In this document: one piece after another, positions 48,615-57,331 of the stretch
Numbering within the stretch: position 1 is the stretch's first letter
Layout of the letters: each line of letters starts with the position of its first letter
Source of the DNA: Streptomyces sp. 71268
GTDB lineage: Bacteria > Actinomycetota > Actinomycetes > Streptomycetales > Streptomycetaceae
Length of the DNA: 64,000 bases
Reading direction: 5' to 3'
Assembly: GCF_029392895.1 (NCBI RefSeq)
Contig: NZ_CP114200.1
Location: 5,363,001-5,427,000, forward strand
Notes under the pieces: model-generated
The model's input: the letters and a program-made list of their open reading frames with translations, nothing else
What the model was told of the DNA's origin: nothing
Databases searched by the model: none
Translations under genes and position numbers: made by a program

Positions 48615-50157
48615 ATGAGTGCGGTCGGGGGCGTCCAGGAGTGGACGCCGAGTGGCCCGTATCCGATCCGATGGGCGCACCGGGCCGCGCGGCGGGTGTG
48701 TGCCCTCGACGCCCGCCGCCCGGTGCTGTGGGACGCGTTGCTGACGCTGGTGTTCGCCATCGCGGCCTGCGTGGACGTGGGCGGCGGCAACTGGCGGCGG
48801 ATCGCCCACTCCGGCGAGGTGCCGGTGGCGCTGGTGGCGGCCATGGCGGCGGGCTTCGTCCTGGCACTGCCCTGGCATCGCAGACGCCCGCTGGCCGCGT
48901 TCGCCGTCATGACGGCGGTCGGCCTGGTGGACGCGTGGGTGGGTACGCGGCTCCAGGTCGGCCAGTTGGGTCAGTTGATCGTGCTCTTCTGCATCGCCCT
49001 GCGGCTACCGGGCAAGGCCCTGACGGTCGCCGGCGCGCTGGTCGTCACGCAGGCGGCGGTGGGCGCCTCGCGCTGGCCCGAGGGGGACTGGGGGCAGGCG
49101 TTCCTCCCCGTCGTCACGGGCAGCGTCGTGGTGGCGCTGCTCGGCATAGCGGTCCGCAGCCGCCGCGACTACACGGCCTCGCTCGTGGATCGGGCCCGCC
49201 AGCTTGAGGTCGAACGCGACCAGCAGGCCCAACTCGCCGCCGCGGCCGAACGCGCCCGCATCGCCCGCGAGATGCACGACATCATCGGCCACAACCTCTC
49301 GGTCATCACCGGCCTGGCCGACGGCGGTTCGTACGCGGCGCGCAAGAACCCCGAGCGCGCGGCTCAGGCGCTGACGGCGATCGGCGCCACCAGCCGGCAG
49401 GCGCTGGACGAGTTGCGCAGACTGCTCGGCGTGCTGCGCGACGACGACGACACGGACGCGCGGCCCGAGCCCGAACTCGGTCCGCAGCCCACGCTCGCCG
49501 ACCTCGGCACACTCGTGGACCGGGTACGGGAGGCGGGGCTACCGGTCCGCCTGTCGGAGCGCGGCACGCCCGCGCCGGGCTCACCCGGCCGCGAGCTGAC
49601 CGTGTACCGGGTCGTACAGGAGGCGCTGACCAACACGCTCAAGCACGCGGGCCCGCAGGCCACGGCCATGGTCGAGGTGACGCACGCGCCGCACGCGCTG
49701 TCCGTCGCCGTCACCGACACGGGTGGGCCCGTGCGCCGGCTACGCCACGCACAGCTCGCGACGGGCGACGGCCACCAGGGCAGGGGCCTGCGCGGCATGC
49801 GCGAGCGGGCCGCGCTCTACGACGGGGCCCTCACCGCAGGGCCACGCTCGGACGGCGGCTGGCACGTACGCCTGGAACTCCCCGCGTCCACCACCACCCC
49901 ACCCCCCACGCCCACCAGCCCCCGGCGGCGCGGACCCCGAGCCGGCCCCGCGAGCCGAGCCCGGTGCGCCCGACCCCGACCCCCAGGACGCGGACGCCGC
50001 CGCGACGGACGCTGTGCGCGCCAAACGGGCGACGCGCGAGAGGCGAGACGCGCGGGCCACGGGCACTGAGCGCGGGACGCGCGAGAGGCGGGACGGGCGG
50101 GCGACGGGTACAGAGCGCGGGACGCGCGAGAGGCGAGAGGCGGGTGGTGCGTCGTGA
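48615..50157 (+). pseudogene. NarL-type sensor histidine kinase with +1 frameshift in its C-terminal tail
   Basis: Five or so N-terminal membrane helices (about 35-160), then HisKA_3 with ERARIAREMHDIIGHNLSVITGLADGG (phospho-His about 221) and an HATPase domain ending in VAVTDTGG...GRGLRGMRERAALYDG. All catalytic parts lie before the break. As written the frame ends at 50069 after a tail with many A-ending codons, unlike coding DNA here. Removing one C from the C5 run at 49919-49923 gives a tail with normal third-position G+C and a TGA at 50155-50157 that overlaps the regulator start as GTGA, the arrangement expected in this operon. The kinase is probably functional either way. Confidence 0.82.
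50031..50135. repeat. 45-bp in-frame tandem repeat in the kinase tail
   Basis: The word GACGCGCGAGAGGCG recurs at 50031, 50076 and 50121, exactly 45 bases (15 codons) apart, within imperfect 45-base units. In the corrected kinase frame it encodes repeated charged T-R-E-R-R segments. Confidence 0.75.
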
Positions 50158-50840
50158 CCACCGTCCTCATCGTCGACGACCAGCCGTTGCAGCGCTTCGG
50201 CTTCCGCATGTTGCTGGAGAGCCAGGACGACATGGCGGTCCTCGGCGAGGCGGACAACGGGACCGCGGCCGTCCGCCAGACCGCCGAACTACGCCCCGAC
50301 GTCGTCCTGATGGACGTCCGGATGCCGGGCCTGGACGGCGTGGAGGCCACCCGCCGCATCGTGGCCGCCGGCGACCGCAGCCGCGTGCTGATCCTGACCA
50401 CGTTCGACCTCGACGAGTACGCGTACGCCGGGTTGCGCGCCGGGGCCAGCGGCTTCCTGGTCAAGGACGCCCAGCCGGAGGAGTTGCTCGCCGGCATCCG
50501 CGCGGTGGCCAGCGGCGACGCCGTGGTCGCCCCGGGCCTGACCCGCCGCCTGCTCGACGCCTACGCGGACCGGTTGCCGACGCCGGGCGCCGGGCCGGGT
50601 GGGAACCGTGCGGAGGGCGCGCCCGACCCGCGGCTTGAGGCCCTCACCGAGCGGGAGCGGGAGATCCTCACCGTGATCGGCAAGGGCTGGTCCAACGCCG
50701 AGATCAGCGCCCGCTTCCGGCTCGCCGAGTCCACGGTCAAGACCCACATCAGCCGCATCCTCGCCAAGACGGGCGCCCGCGACCGGGTGCAGGCCGTGAT
50801 CCTGGCGTACGACACACGACTGGTGCGTCCCGCGCCATGA
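50154..50840 (+). CDS. NarL/FixJ family response regulator
   Basis: A 228-residue two-domain regulator. Receiver: VLIVDDQPLQRFGFRMLL, phospho-acceptor in VVLMDVRMPGLDGVEATRRI (Asp about 54), Thr in ILTTFD and Lys in GFLVKDAQPEELLAGI. LuxR-type HTH (about 165-225): LEALTEREREILTVIGKGWSNAEISARFRLAESTVKTHISRILAKTGARDRVQAV. It is the partner of the kinase it overlaps and likely controls the ABC transporter genes upstream. GTG 50154 is set by the GTGA overlap and the receiver start. Confidence 0.95.
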   Translation: MTTVLIVDDQPLQRFGFRMLLESQDDMAVLGEADNGTAAVRQTAELRPDVVLMDVRMPGLDGVEATRRIVAAGDRSRVLILTTFDLDEYAYAGLRAGASGFLVKDAQPEELLAGIRAVASGDAVVAPGLTRRLLDAYADRLPTPGAGPGGNRAEGAPDPRLEALTEREREILTVIGKGWSNAEISARFRLAESTVKTHISRILAKTGARDRVQAVILAYDTRLVRPAP

Positions 50841-50863
50841 CGCCGTCACGGCCCCGGGGGGCC

Positions 50864-52204
50864 TCAGAGGCGGGGGCGGCCCAGGGCGCGGTACGTCCAG
50901 TCGGCCTGGCGCCAGACGTCGGGGTCGAGCGCGTTGCGGCCGTCGAGGATGCGGCGGTCGTCCACGACGGCGCCCAGCTCCTCCGGGTCCAGTTCGCGGA
51001 ACTCGCGCCACTCCGTCAGGTGCAGTACGACATGGGCGCCGCGCACCGCGTCCAGGGCGCTCGGGGCGTACCCCAGGGTGGGGAACAGGGCGCGCGCGTT
51101 GTCCATCCCCTTCGGGTCGAACACCGTGACCTGCGCGCCTTGGAGGTGGATCTGACCGGCCACGTTGAGCGCCGGCGAGTCCCGTACGTCGTCCGAGTCC
51201 GGCTTGAACGCCGCGCCCAGCACCGCGACCCGCTTGCCCAGGAAGGAGCCGCCCACGGCGTCGCGGGCCAGTTCGACCATGTGGCCGCGGCGCCGCATGT
51301 TGATCGAGTCGACCTCGCGGAGGAAGGTGAGGGCCTGGTCGGCGCCGAGTTCGCCGGCGCGGGCCATGAAGGCCCGGATGTCCTTGGGCAGGCATCCGCC
51401 GCCGAACCCGATCCCGGCGCGCAGGAACTTCTTCCCGATCCGCTCGTCATGGCCGATCGCCTCGGCCAGCTTGACCACGTCGCCGTCGGCGGCCTCGCAC
51501 ACCTCGGCCATCGCGTTGATGAACGAGATCTTGGTGGCCAGGAAGGAGTTCGCGGAGGTCTTCACCAGCTCGGCGGTGGGGAAGTCGGTCACCACGAACG
51601 GCGTGCCCGCGGCCAGTGGCGCCGCGTACACCTCGCGCAGCACCTTCTCGGCCCGCTCGCTGGTGACGCCCGCGACGATGCGGTCCGGCCGCAGGGTGTC
51701 CTGGACGGCGAAGCCCTCGCGCAGGAACTCCGGGTTCCAGGCCAGCTCCGCGTCCTCGCCCACCGGCGCCAGCTCGCGCAGGCGCGCGGCCAGCCGGCTC
51801 GCGCTGCCGACCGGGACCGTGGACTTGCCGACGACCAGCGCGGGGCGGCGCAGCAGCGGGGCGAGGGACTCGAAGGCGCTGTCCACGTACCGCATGTCGC
51901 AGGCGTACTCGCCCTGCTTCTGTGGCGTGTTGACGCACACGAAGTGCACGTCGCCGAAGTCGGCGACCTCCTCGTAGGAGGTGGTGAACCGCAGCCGCCC
52001 GGTGCTGCCCTCGTGGCCGGCGACGTGCTGCCGCAGCAGGTCCTCAAGGCCCGGTTCGTACATCGGCACCCGGCCCGAGGAGAGCAGTTCGATCTTCGCG
52101 GGGTCGATGTCGAGGCCCAGCACCTCGAACCCGAGTTCGGCCATGGCCGCGGCGTGGGTGGCGCCGAGATACCCGGTGCCGATCACAGTGATCTTGGGGG
52201 CCAT
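50864..52204 (-). CDS. UDP-glucose/GDP-mannose dehydrogenase family protein
   Basis: A 446-residue NAD+-dependent four-electron sugar-nucleotide dehydrogenase. Residues 5-20 (ITVIGTGYLGATHAAAMAELG) form the NAD site, VNTPQK and GKSTVPVGS follow, ELVKTSANSFLATKISFINAMAEVCE is the central helix with catalytic Lys/Asn, and GFGGGCLPKDIRAF holds the catalytic Cys (about 261). FKPDSDDVRDSPALNV begins the C-terminal UDP-binding domain. It would make UDP-glucuronate (or a related uronate) for cell-envelope glycopolymers, fitting the LCP and glycosyltransferase genes downstream. It is divergent from the acyl-CoA dehydrogenase gene. Confidence 0.94.
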   Translation of the reverse strand: MAPKITVIGTGYLGATHAAAMAELGFEVLGLDIDPAKIELLSSGRVPMYEPGLEDLLRQHVAGHEGSTGRLRFTTSYEEVADFGDVHFVCVNTPQKQGEYACDMRYVDSAFESLAPLLRRPALVVGKSTVPVGSASRLAARLRELAPVGEDAELAWNPEFLREGFAVQDTLRPDRIVAGVTSERAEKVLREVYAAPLAAGTPFVVTDFPTAELVKTSANSFLATKISFINAMAEVCEAADGDVVKLAEAIGHDERIGKKFLRAGIGFGGGCLPKDIRAFMARAGELGADQALTFLREVDSINMRRRGHMVELARDAVGGSFLGKRVAVLGAAFKPDSDDVRDSPALNVAGQIHLQGAQVTVFDPKGMDNARALFPTLGYAPSALDAVRGAHVVLHLTEWREFRELDPEELGAVVDDRRILDGRNALDPDVWRQADWTYRALGRPRL

Positions 52205-52348
52205 GCTGTGCTCCGTGGGTACGAATCGTGGTGAGGGCGGGCCGGACTGCGTGGCCCGAGCATAGTCGGGGGCTCATCCGGGAAACTGAGCCGCTGTCGT
52301 CTAACTCACGTACCCGCGTCTCGGCCGCCACCCCTAGGATTGGGTTAC

Positions 52349-52364
52349 TTAACGGTTATTAACG
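52349..52364. promoter_or_regulatory. A+T-rich TTAACG direct repeats in a divergent promoter region
   Basis: TTAACG (52349-52354) and TTAACG (52359-52364), 10 bases apart, in the only A+T-rich stretch between the sugar dehydrogenase and acyl-CoA dehydrogenase genes. They could form a regulator site or promoter of the acyl-CoA dehydrogenase, which starts 34 bases later. Confidence 0.4.
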
Positions 52365-52397
52365 CTCGGGTACGCCTACTCAGGGAGTGAGGACACC

Positions 52398-53582
52398 GTG
52401 GCCTCCGCGGAGAAGAACACTGTCGGATTCGACCTCTACCGCCCGGCCGAGGAGCACGACATGCTCCGCGAGTCGGTGCGTGCCCTCGCCGAAGCCAAGA
52501 TCGCGCCGTTCGCGGCCGAGGTGGACGAAGAGGGCCGCTTCCCGCAGGAGGCGCTGGACGCGCTGGTCTCCAACGACCTGCACGCCGTGCACGTCCCCGA
52601 GTCGTACGGCGGCGCCGGGGCCGACGCCCTCGCGACGGTGATCGTCATCGAGGAGGTGGCCCGCGTCTGCGCCTCCTCCTCGCTGATCCCCGCCGTGAAC
52701 AAGCTCGGCTCGCTCCCGGTGATCCTCTCCGGCTCCGAGGAGCTGAAGAAGAAGTACCTGGGCCCGCTGGCCAAGGGCGACGCGATGTTCTCGTACTGCC
52801 TGTCCGAGCCGGACGCGGGCTCGGACGCCGCGGGCATGAAGACCAAGGCGGTCCGGGACGGCGACTTCTACGTCCTCAACGGCGTGAAGCGGTGGATCAC
52901 CAACGCGGGCGTCTCCGACTACTACACGGTCATGGCCGTCACCGACCCGGAGAAGCGGTCCAAGGGCATCTCGGCTTTCGTCGTCGAGAAGGGCGACGAG
53001 GGCGTCTCGTTCGGTGCCCCGGAGAAGAAGCTCGGCATCAAGGGCTCGCCCACCCGCGAGGTCTACTTCGACAACGTCCGCATCCCCGCGGACCGGCTGC
53101 TCGGCGCCGAGGGCACCGGCTTCGCCACCGCGATGAAGACCCTGGACCACACCCGCATCACCATCGCGGCCCAGGCCCTCGGCATCGCGCAGGGCGCCCT
53201 CGACTACGCCAAGGGGTACGTCAAGGAGCGCAAGCAGTTCGGCAAGCCGATCGGCGACTTCCAGGGCGTGCAGTTCATGCTGGCCGACATGGCGATGAAG
53301 CTGGAGGCGGCGCGGCAGCTCACCTACGCGGCGGCGGCCAAGTCCGAGCGCGTCGCGGCCGGCGGCCCCGACGAGGACCTGACCTTCTACGGCGCCGCGG
53401 CCAAGTGCTACGCGTCGGACGCCGCCATGGAGATCACCACCGACGCGGTCCAACTCCTCGGCGGTTACGGCTACACGCGTGACTACCCGGTCGAGCGCAT
53501 GATGCGCGACGCGAAGATCACCCAGATCTACGAGGGCACCAACCAGGTGCAGCGCATCGTCATGGCCCGCAACCTGCCGTAA
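52398..53582 (+). CDS. acyl-CoA dehydrogenase
   Basis: A 394-residue FAD flavoenzyme of the short/medium-chain acyl-CoA dehydrogenase type. The N-terminal helical domain begins RPAEEHDMLRESVRALAEAKI. The middle beta domain has YCLSEPDAGSDAAGMKTKA (FAD/substrate loop) and NGVKRWITNAG. The C-terminal helices have ERKQFGKPIGDFQGVQFMLADMAM and QLLGGYGYTRDYPVERMMRDAKITQIYEGTNQVQRIV, where the Glu in IYEGTN is the catalytic base. It oxidises an acyl-CoA to the enoyl-CoA; chain length cannot be told. GTG 52398 follows GGGAGTGAGG. Confidence 0.96.
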   Translation: MASAEKNTVGFDLYRPAEEHDMLRESVRALAEAKIAPFAAEVDEEGRFPQEALDALVSNDLHAVHVPESYGGAGADALATVIVIEEVARVCASSSLIPAVNKLGSLPVILSGSEELKKKYLGPLAKGDAMFSYCLSEPDAGSDAAGMKTKAVRDGDFYVLNGVKRWITNAGVSDYYTVMAVTDPEKRSKGISAFVVEKGDEGVSFGAPEKKLGIKGSPTREVYFDNVRIPADRLLGAEGTGFATAMKTLDHTRITIAAQALGIAQGALDYAKGYVKERKQFGKPIGDFQGVQFMLADMAMKLEAARQLTYAAAAKSERVAAGGPDEDLTFYGAAAKCYASDAAMEITTDAVQLLGGYGYTRDYPVERMMRDAKITQIYEGTNQVQRIVMARNLP

Positions 53583-53643
53583 CGGGAGCCGCGCGGGACG
53601 CCGCCACCGCGACTGGCGTGCCCGCGTGACCCACGTACGGAAC

Positions 53644-53672
53644 ACGACCCCCGGTATCGCGCCGGGGGTCGT
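53644..53672 (+). terminator. hairpin terminator after the acyl-CoA dehydrogenase
   Basis: ACGACCCCCGG (53644-53654) pairs with CCGGGGGTCGT (53662-53672), an 11-bp stem with a 7-base loop followed by TTCCGTTT, close to a classical intrinsic terminator. Confidence 0.85.
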
Positions 53673-53733
53673 TTCCGTTTCCCGCGCTCGATGCCGTGCC
53701 AGGGCGTCCGGGGCGCGCCAGGCCCCGCGCCGG

Positions 53734-53805
53734 TCCCGGCTCACAGCCGTGCCCAGTTCAAAGCCCTGCCCCAGTTCACAGCCCTGCCCTAGTTCACAGC
53801 CGCGC
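53734..53805. repeat. 18-bp tandem repeat
   Basis: CCCAGTTCAMAGCCCTGC-type units start at 53752, 53770 and 53788, with a weaker copy at 53734: four copies of an 18-base unit. The surrounding 53673-54036 spacer has no supported gene. Confidence 0.7.
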
Positions 53806-54036
53806 CCCAGGCCACCATCGGCCGCCACCGGCGTACCCCGGCGCGCCCCGCGTCCCGGCGCGCGCCGGGACCCGAGTGGCGGGCGCGTGGCGGTGGCGGG
53901 GGCGCGCGGGTGGTGGCGGCGCTTCGGGCCGGCGGGGCGCGGCGGCGCGAGGCCCGTCACCGGCTTCTCCCGCGGCCTACCGTGAGGACGACAGGTGCGG
54001 CCACGCGGACGCACCGCTCATCCTCGGGGAGCAGCC

Positions 54037-55002
54037 GTGGGAGACGTCTTCGACAAAGTGACCTGGTGGGGCGATGGCAGTACGTCGGGCCCCGCCGTGA
54101 TCCAGCCGATGGACACGCCGATCCTCGCCTGGCGCGGCAACCAGAACAGCCGCAACATCACCGTGGCCAACGCGACCGGCCCGCCCGGTCAACTCGCCGG
54201 CACCGTACTGCGGAAGACGGTCCTCGCCGACGCCTCGCCGTACGCGCCGGCCCTCGCCGGCGGGCTGTTGGCGGACATCCACGGGCAGATGGCCTGGGTC
54301 GACATCAGCGCCGGGCAGCGGCTGCACGTCGCCACGTTGGAGATCGAGACCCGCACCTTCACCTTCACCGGCCGCCTCGCCGGCCGCACCATCGTGAGCG
54401 ACGGCGTCCTCAGCGGGCGCGGCGCCCCCACGCTGGCGGGCTCCAGCCGGGCGGTCCCGCAGCTCGGCGTGGTGGACCAGCAGGGCAACCAGGTCGTGGC
54501 GAACGAGACCAGCCCACTGGTGTTCAGCGCGCTCTCCACGCTGGCCTGGGTCGGGGCGACGCGCGGCCCCGTGCGCCGGTTCAGCCTCAGCGACGTGCCC
54601 GGCGGCCGGTTCCTGTGGGCCTGGACCGCGTCGGACGGCTTCCTGCGGTTCGCGTTCACCACCTCGCCGACCCCGAGCGGGGAGACGCCGGCGGTCGTCC
54701 GCTCGGCCCAGCAGAGCATCGCCCAGCCGTCGGTCGCCTCGTACCGGGGCGGGGTGCACGTCGGGTGGACCGGCGTGGACGGTACCGGGCTGCTCAACGT
54801 CGCCGCCCTCGACCTCGGCCGACTGACGAACGGGGCCGACCCCATCACCTCGGTGAACATCCTCAACGAGCGCGGCATCGGCGCCCCCACGCTGGTGGGC
54901 ATGGCGCCCACCGCCAACGTCCGCGCGCACCGCCTGGCCGTCTTCTGGGCCGGCACCGACGGACAGGGCACCCTCAACGGGGGCCTCGTCTACCGCGAGT
55001 GA
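54037..55002 (+). CDS. hypothetical repeat-rich beta protein (beta-propeller-like)
   Basis: A 321-residue protein without signal peptide or membrane helix and of no recognised family. It contains about six degenerate repeats of roughly 50 residues with an aromatic-Gly core: ILAWRGNQNSRNITVA, MAWVDISAGQRLHVATL, LAWVGATRGPVRRFSL, LWAWTASDGFLRFAF, VGWTGVDGTGLLNVAAL and VFWAGTDGQGTLNGGL. Such spacing suggests a sialidase- or lectin-like beta-propeller of about six blades. GTG 54037 has GGGGAGC upstream and the start GDVFDKVTWWGDG. It stands alone after the acyl-CoA dehydrogenase terminator; a carbohydrate-binding role is a guess. Confidence 0.7.
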   Translation: MGDVFDKVTWWGDGSTSGPAVIQPMDTPILAWRGNQNSRNITVANATGPPGQLAGTVLRKTVLADASPYAPALAGGLLADIHGQMAWVDISAGQRLHVATLEIETRTFTFTGRLAGRTIVSDGVLSGRGAPTLAGSSRAVPQLGVVDQQGNQVVANETSPLVFSALSTLAWVGATRGPVRRFSLSDVPGGRFLWAWTASDGFLRFAFTTSPTPSGETPAVVRSAQQSIAQPSVASYRGGVHVGWTGVDGTGLLNVAALDLGRLTNGADPITSVNILNERGIGAPTLVGMAPTANVRAHRLAVFWAGTDGQGTLNGGLVYRE

Positions 55003-55184
55003 GCCCCGCGTACTCCGGCGTACGCACATCCACCCCGGGCGGGCTCCGGCGAGGCCGGCGCCGCCCCAGCGCGGACCGTCCCGACGCCGGTCACGCACCG
55101 CTCGCGCGAGACCGGTCCCCGTGGGGAGCGTCCTCGCGGGCCCCGGCGGGGGCCGGTCGATCGCGTGGGGTTGGCGCTTCCGCG

Positions 55185-55370
55185 TCAGCGGCCGGGGTCG
55201 TCCCGGCGCTTGCCCAGTTGGTCGTCGAACTTCTGCTGGGCGGTGTCGATCTTGTCGCGGTGCTTGCCGCCCGTCTTGCGGTCCACGGCGTCACCGGCCT
55301 TGTTCATGCCCTTGCGCGCGGTGTCCTCGTGCCCCTTGAGCATGTTCTTCAGCTTGTCGAGCATGGACAT
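55185..55370 (-). CDS. small antitoxin-like protein (MT0933/Rv0909-type)
   Basis: A 61-residue, highly charged helical protein: MLDKLKNMLKGHEDTARKGMNKAGDAVDRKTGGKHRDKIDTAQQKFDDQLGKR matches the actinobacterial MT0933-like family, annotated as antitoxin from mycobacterial Rv0909. No toxin gene is adjacent, and in Streptomyces many solitary copies occur, so a toxin-antitoxin role is unproven. The ATG at 55370 is preceded by AAGGAGGAC, a very strong ribosome site, suggesting high expression. Confidence 0.85.
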   Translation of the reverse strand: MSMLDKLKNMLKGHEDTARKGMNKAGDAVDRKTGGKHRDKIDTAQQKFDDQLGKRRDDPGR

Positions 55371-55488
55371 GGCGTCCTCCTTGCCGATCCGGCTCTGCTC
55401 TTGTCACCAGCATCTCCGAGCCCGGCCGACCCCGCATCCGCACCCGTTCGGCGGCCCGCGGGCCAGCGTCCGGGCCCGCACACGCCGG

Positions 55489-55517
55489 CGGGCCCCGACA
55501 CGTACTGTCGGGGCCCG
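55489..55517 (-). terminator. hairpin terminator of the first LCP gene
   Basis: CGGGCCCCGACA-CGTAC-TGTCGGGGCCCG: a perfect 12-bp stem with a 5-base loop, about 85 bases beyond the stop of the minus-strand LCP gene. Confidence 0.8.
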
Positions 55518-55600
55518 CTCGCTGCCTCATCGTCCTGCCACACCGCCGCCGCCACCGGGCGCCGGCTCACCGTACCGGCGCGGGACTGCTCAGGCGGCGG

Positions 55601-56944
55601 TCACTTCGCCGAGACGGTGACCTTCTCGTCGTTCTTCAACTGCTCGACCAGCTTCTTGACCTGCGGCATGTCCCAGAGCACCGCCGAGCCCTTGGGGGTG
55701 CTGTAGCCGGGGTTGGCGACCGGCATGTTCATCTGCTTGCCGTCGCCGCCCGTGACGCCCTTCATCGCCCAGAACATCGAGCGCAGCTTCCACAGGCTCA
55801 TGTCCTTGTCCACGATCAGCGAGTCGAGGCCCGCGCTCATCGTCGGGTAGAGCCGGAACGGGTTCATGATGGTGCCCGGCGTGGCGGCCTGGGAGGCCAG
55901 CGTGGACAGGAACTTCTGCTGGTTCTTCGTACGCTCCAGGTCGCTGCCCGCCTCGTACCGGTTGCGGACGAAGGCGAGCGCGTCCTTGCCGTCCAGCGTC
56001 TGCTTGCCCTTCTTGAAGTCGGCGCCGGACTTCTTGTCCTTGATGTCGCGCGGGATGTCCATCTCGACGCCGCCGACCGCGTCCACGATCTTCGCGAAGC
56101 CGCCGAAGCCGATCTCCGCGTAGTGGTCGATCTTGAGGCCGGTGTTGTACTCGATCGTCCGGACCAGCAGCTCCGGGCCCTGGATGGAGAACGCGGCGTT
56201 GAGCTTCTGCTGCTGCTGCGGGATGCGCTTGCCGGACTCGGAGCCGGTGAACGCGGGGATCGTCACCCAGGAGTCGCGCGGGAGGCTGACCATGGTGTTC
56301 CCGTTGTCCCCGACGTGCAGGATCATCATCGAGTCCGTGCGCTTGCCGTCGGCCGAGCCGGTGTGCAGGTCCTTCTTCTCCTCGTCGGACATGCCCTCGC
56401 GGCTGTCGGAACCCACGATCAGGTAGTTGGTGCCGCTGCCGCCGCTCGGCCGGTCCTCCACGGCGCCCAGGTCGACCTCGCGCTTGAGCTTGGAGTCGGC
56501 CCAGAAGTACGTGCCGACGGAGACGACCAGGAGGAACGCGAAGACGCTGACCAGGCCGATCGTGATCCGCTTGCGCCAGTTCGGGCGCGCGGGCGGCGGC
56601 CCGGGCGGGGCGCCGTGCGGCGGCTGGCCGCCACCCGGGTCGCGGGGGAGGGGACCGCGGCCGGCGCCGTAGACCTGACCGGTGTTGTACCCGTCGTCAT
56701 AGCCGTCGCCGGCGTGCGCGCCGTCGTAACCAGGGGGCTGCTGCTGGGGCGGGACCGCGCCGCGCGGCGACATCCCGGGCGGCAGCGGCGGCTCGCCGTG
56801 CGGGCCGCGGGACGCGGGGTCGCGGCGGACGTGCGGCATCGAACGTGCGATGTCGGGCGCGGGGCCGCGACCGGCACCGCGACCGGCGCCGCCGCCGCGC
56901 CCCCGGTCGCCGTCGCCATTCCACCCCTCGGGCCAATTGCTCAT
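55601..56944 (-). CDS. LytR-CpsA-Psr (LCP) family glycopolymer ligase
   Basis: A 447-residue type II membrane protein. A cytoplasmic Gly/Pro/Asp/Tyr-rich head of about 125 residues, one helix (ITIGLVSVFAFLLVVSVGTYFWA, about 128-150), then the LCP domain: TNYLIVGSDSREGMSDEE, TDSMMILHVG...MVSLPRDSWV, KLNAAFSIQGPELLVRTIEYNTGLKIDHYAEIGF and DAVGGVEMDIP. LCP enzymes move lipid-linked glycopolymers (teichoic acids, arabinogalactan, capsule) onto peptidoglycan. No LytR_C domain is present, unlike the other three LCP genes here. ATG 56944 is chosen because in-frame sequence upstream does not look coding. Confidence 0.93.
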   Translation of the reverse strand: MSNWPEGWNGDGDRGRGGGAGRGAGRGPAPDIARSMPHVRRDPASRGPHGEPPLPPGMSPRGAVPPQQQPPGYDGAHAGDGYDDGYNTGQVYGAGRGPLPRDPGGGQPPHGAPPGPPPARPNWRKRITIGLVSVFAFLLVVSVGTYFWADSKLKREVDLGAVEDRPSGGSGTNYLIVGSDSREGMSDEEKKDLHTGSADGKRTDSMMILHVGDNGNTMVSLPRDSWVTIPAFTGSESGKRIPQQQQKLNAAFSIQGPELLVRTIEYNTGLKIDHYAEIGFGGFAKIVDAVGGVEMDIPRDIKDKKSGADFKKGKQTLDGKDALAFVRNRYEAGSDLERTKNQQKFLSTLASQAATPGTIMNPFRLYPTMSAGLDSLIVDKDMSLWKLRSMFWAMKGVTGGDGKQMNMPVANPGYSTPKGSAVLWDMPQVKKLVEQLKNDEKVTVSAK

Positions 56945-57331
56945 AGCCGAAGTTTGCCCGCTCACACCAGCGCCCTCACAGGGCGGGTGCGGTCTTGGGG
57001 CGGTGCTGTTGCAGAGCTGATGCATTACGGGGCGCGTGAACGGCGGTCTCGACCCTTCAGGCCCGGGCCGTGGAGGCGGCGATACCGGGCAGTCCGCCCA
57101 CGGGCCCGCGCCGGGGGTCGCCCAGCGTGCCGACATCGCGTACGGACCGTGTCGGGCGGTGGGCGGGCGGTGTGCCGGTGAGCCCGGGCCGGCCGGCGCC
57201 AGGTCGCCCCGTACGCTCGATCGCGCCCGCGACACCCGGGCTGACCAGCGTAGATGTACGGCGAGCAACGACAGGGCGGCGTCGACGGCGTCCGAACATG
57301 ATGTCGGGGCCGTCCGCTTATGGTGGAGGGC

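Noticed and set aside
55185..55370. Toxin-antitoxin module
   Set aside because: Only the antitoxin-like gene is present; no small toxin frame with a ribosome site lies on either side.
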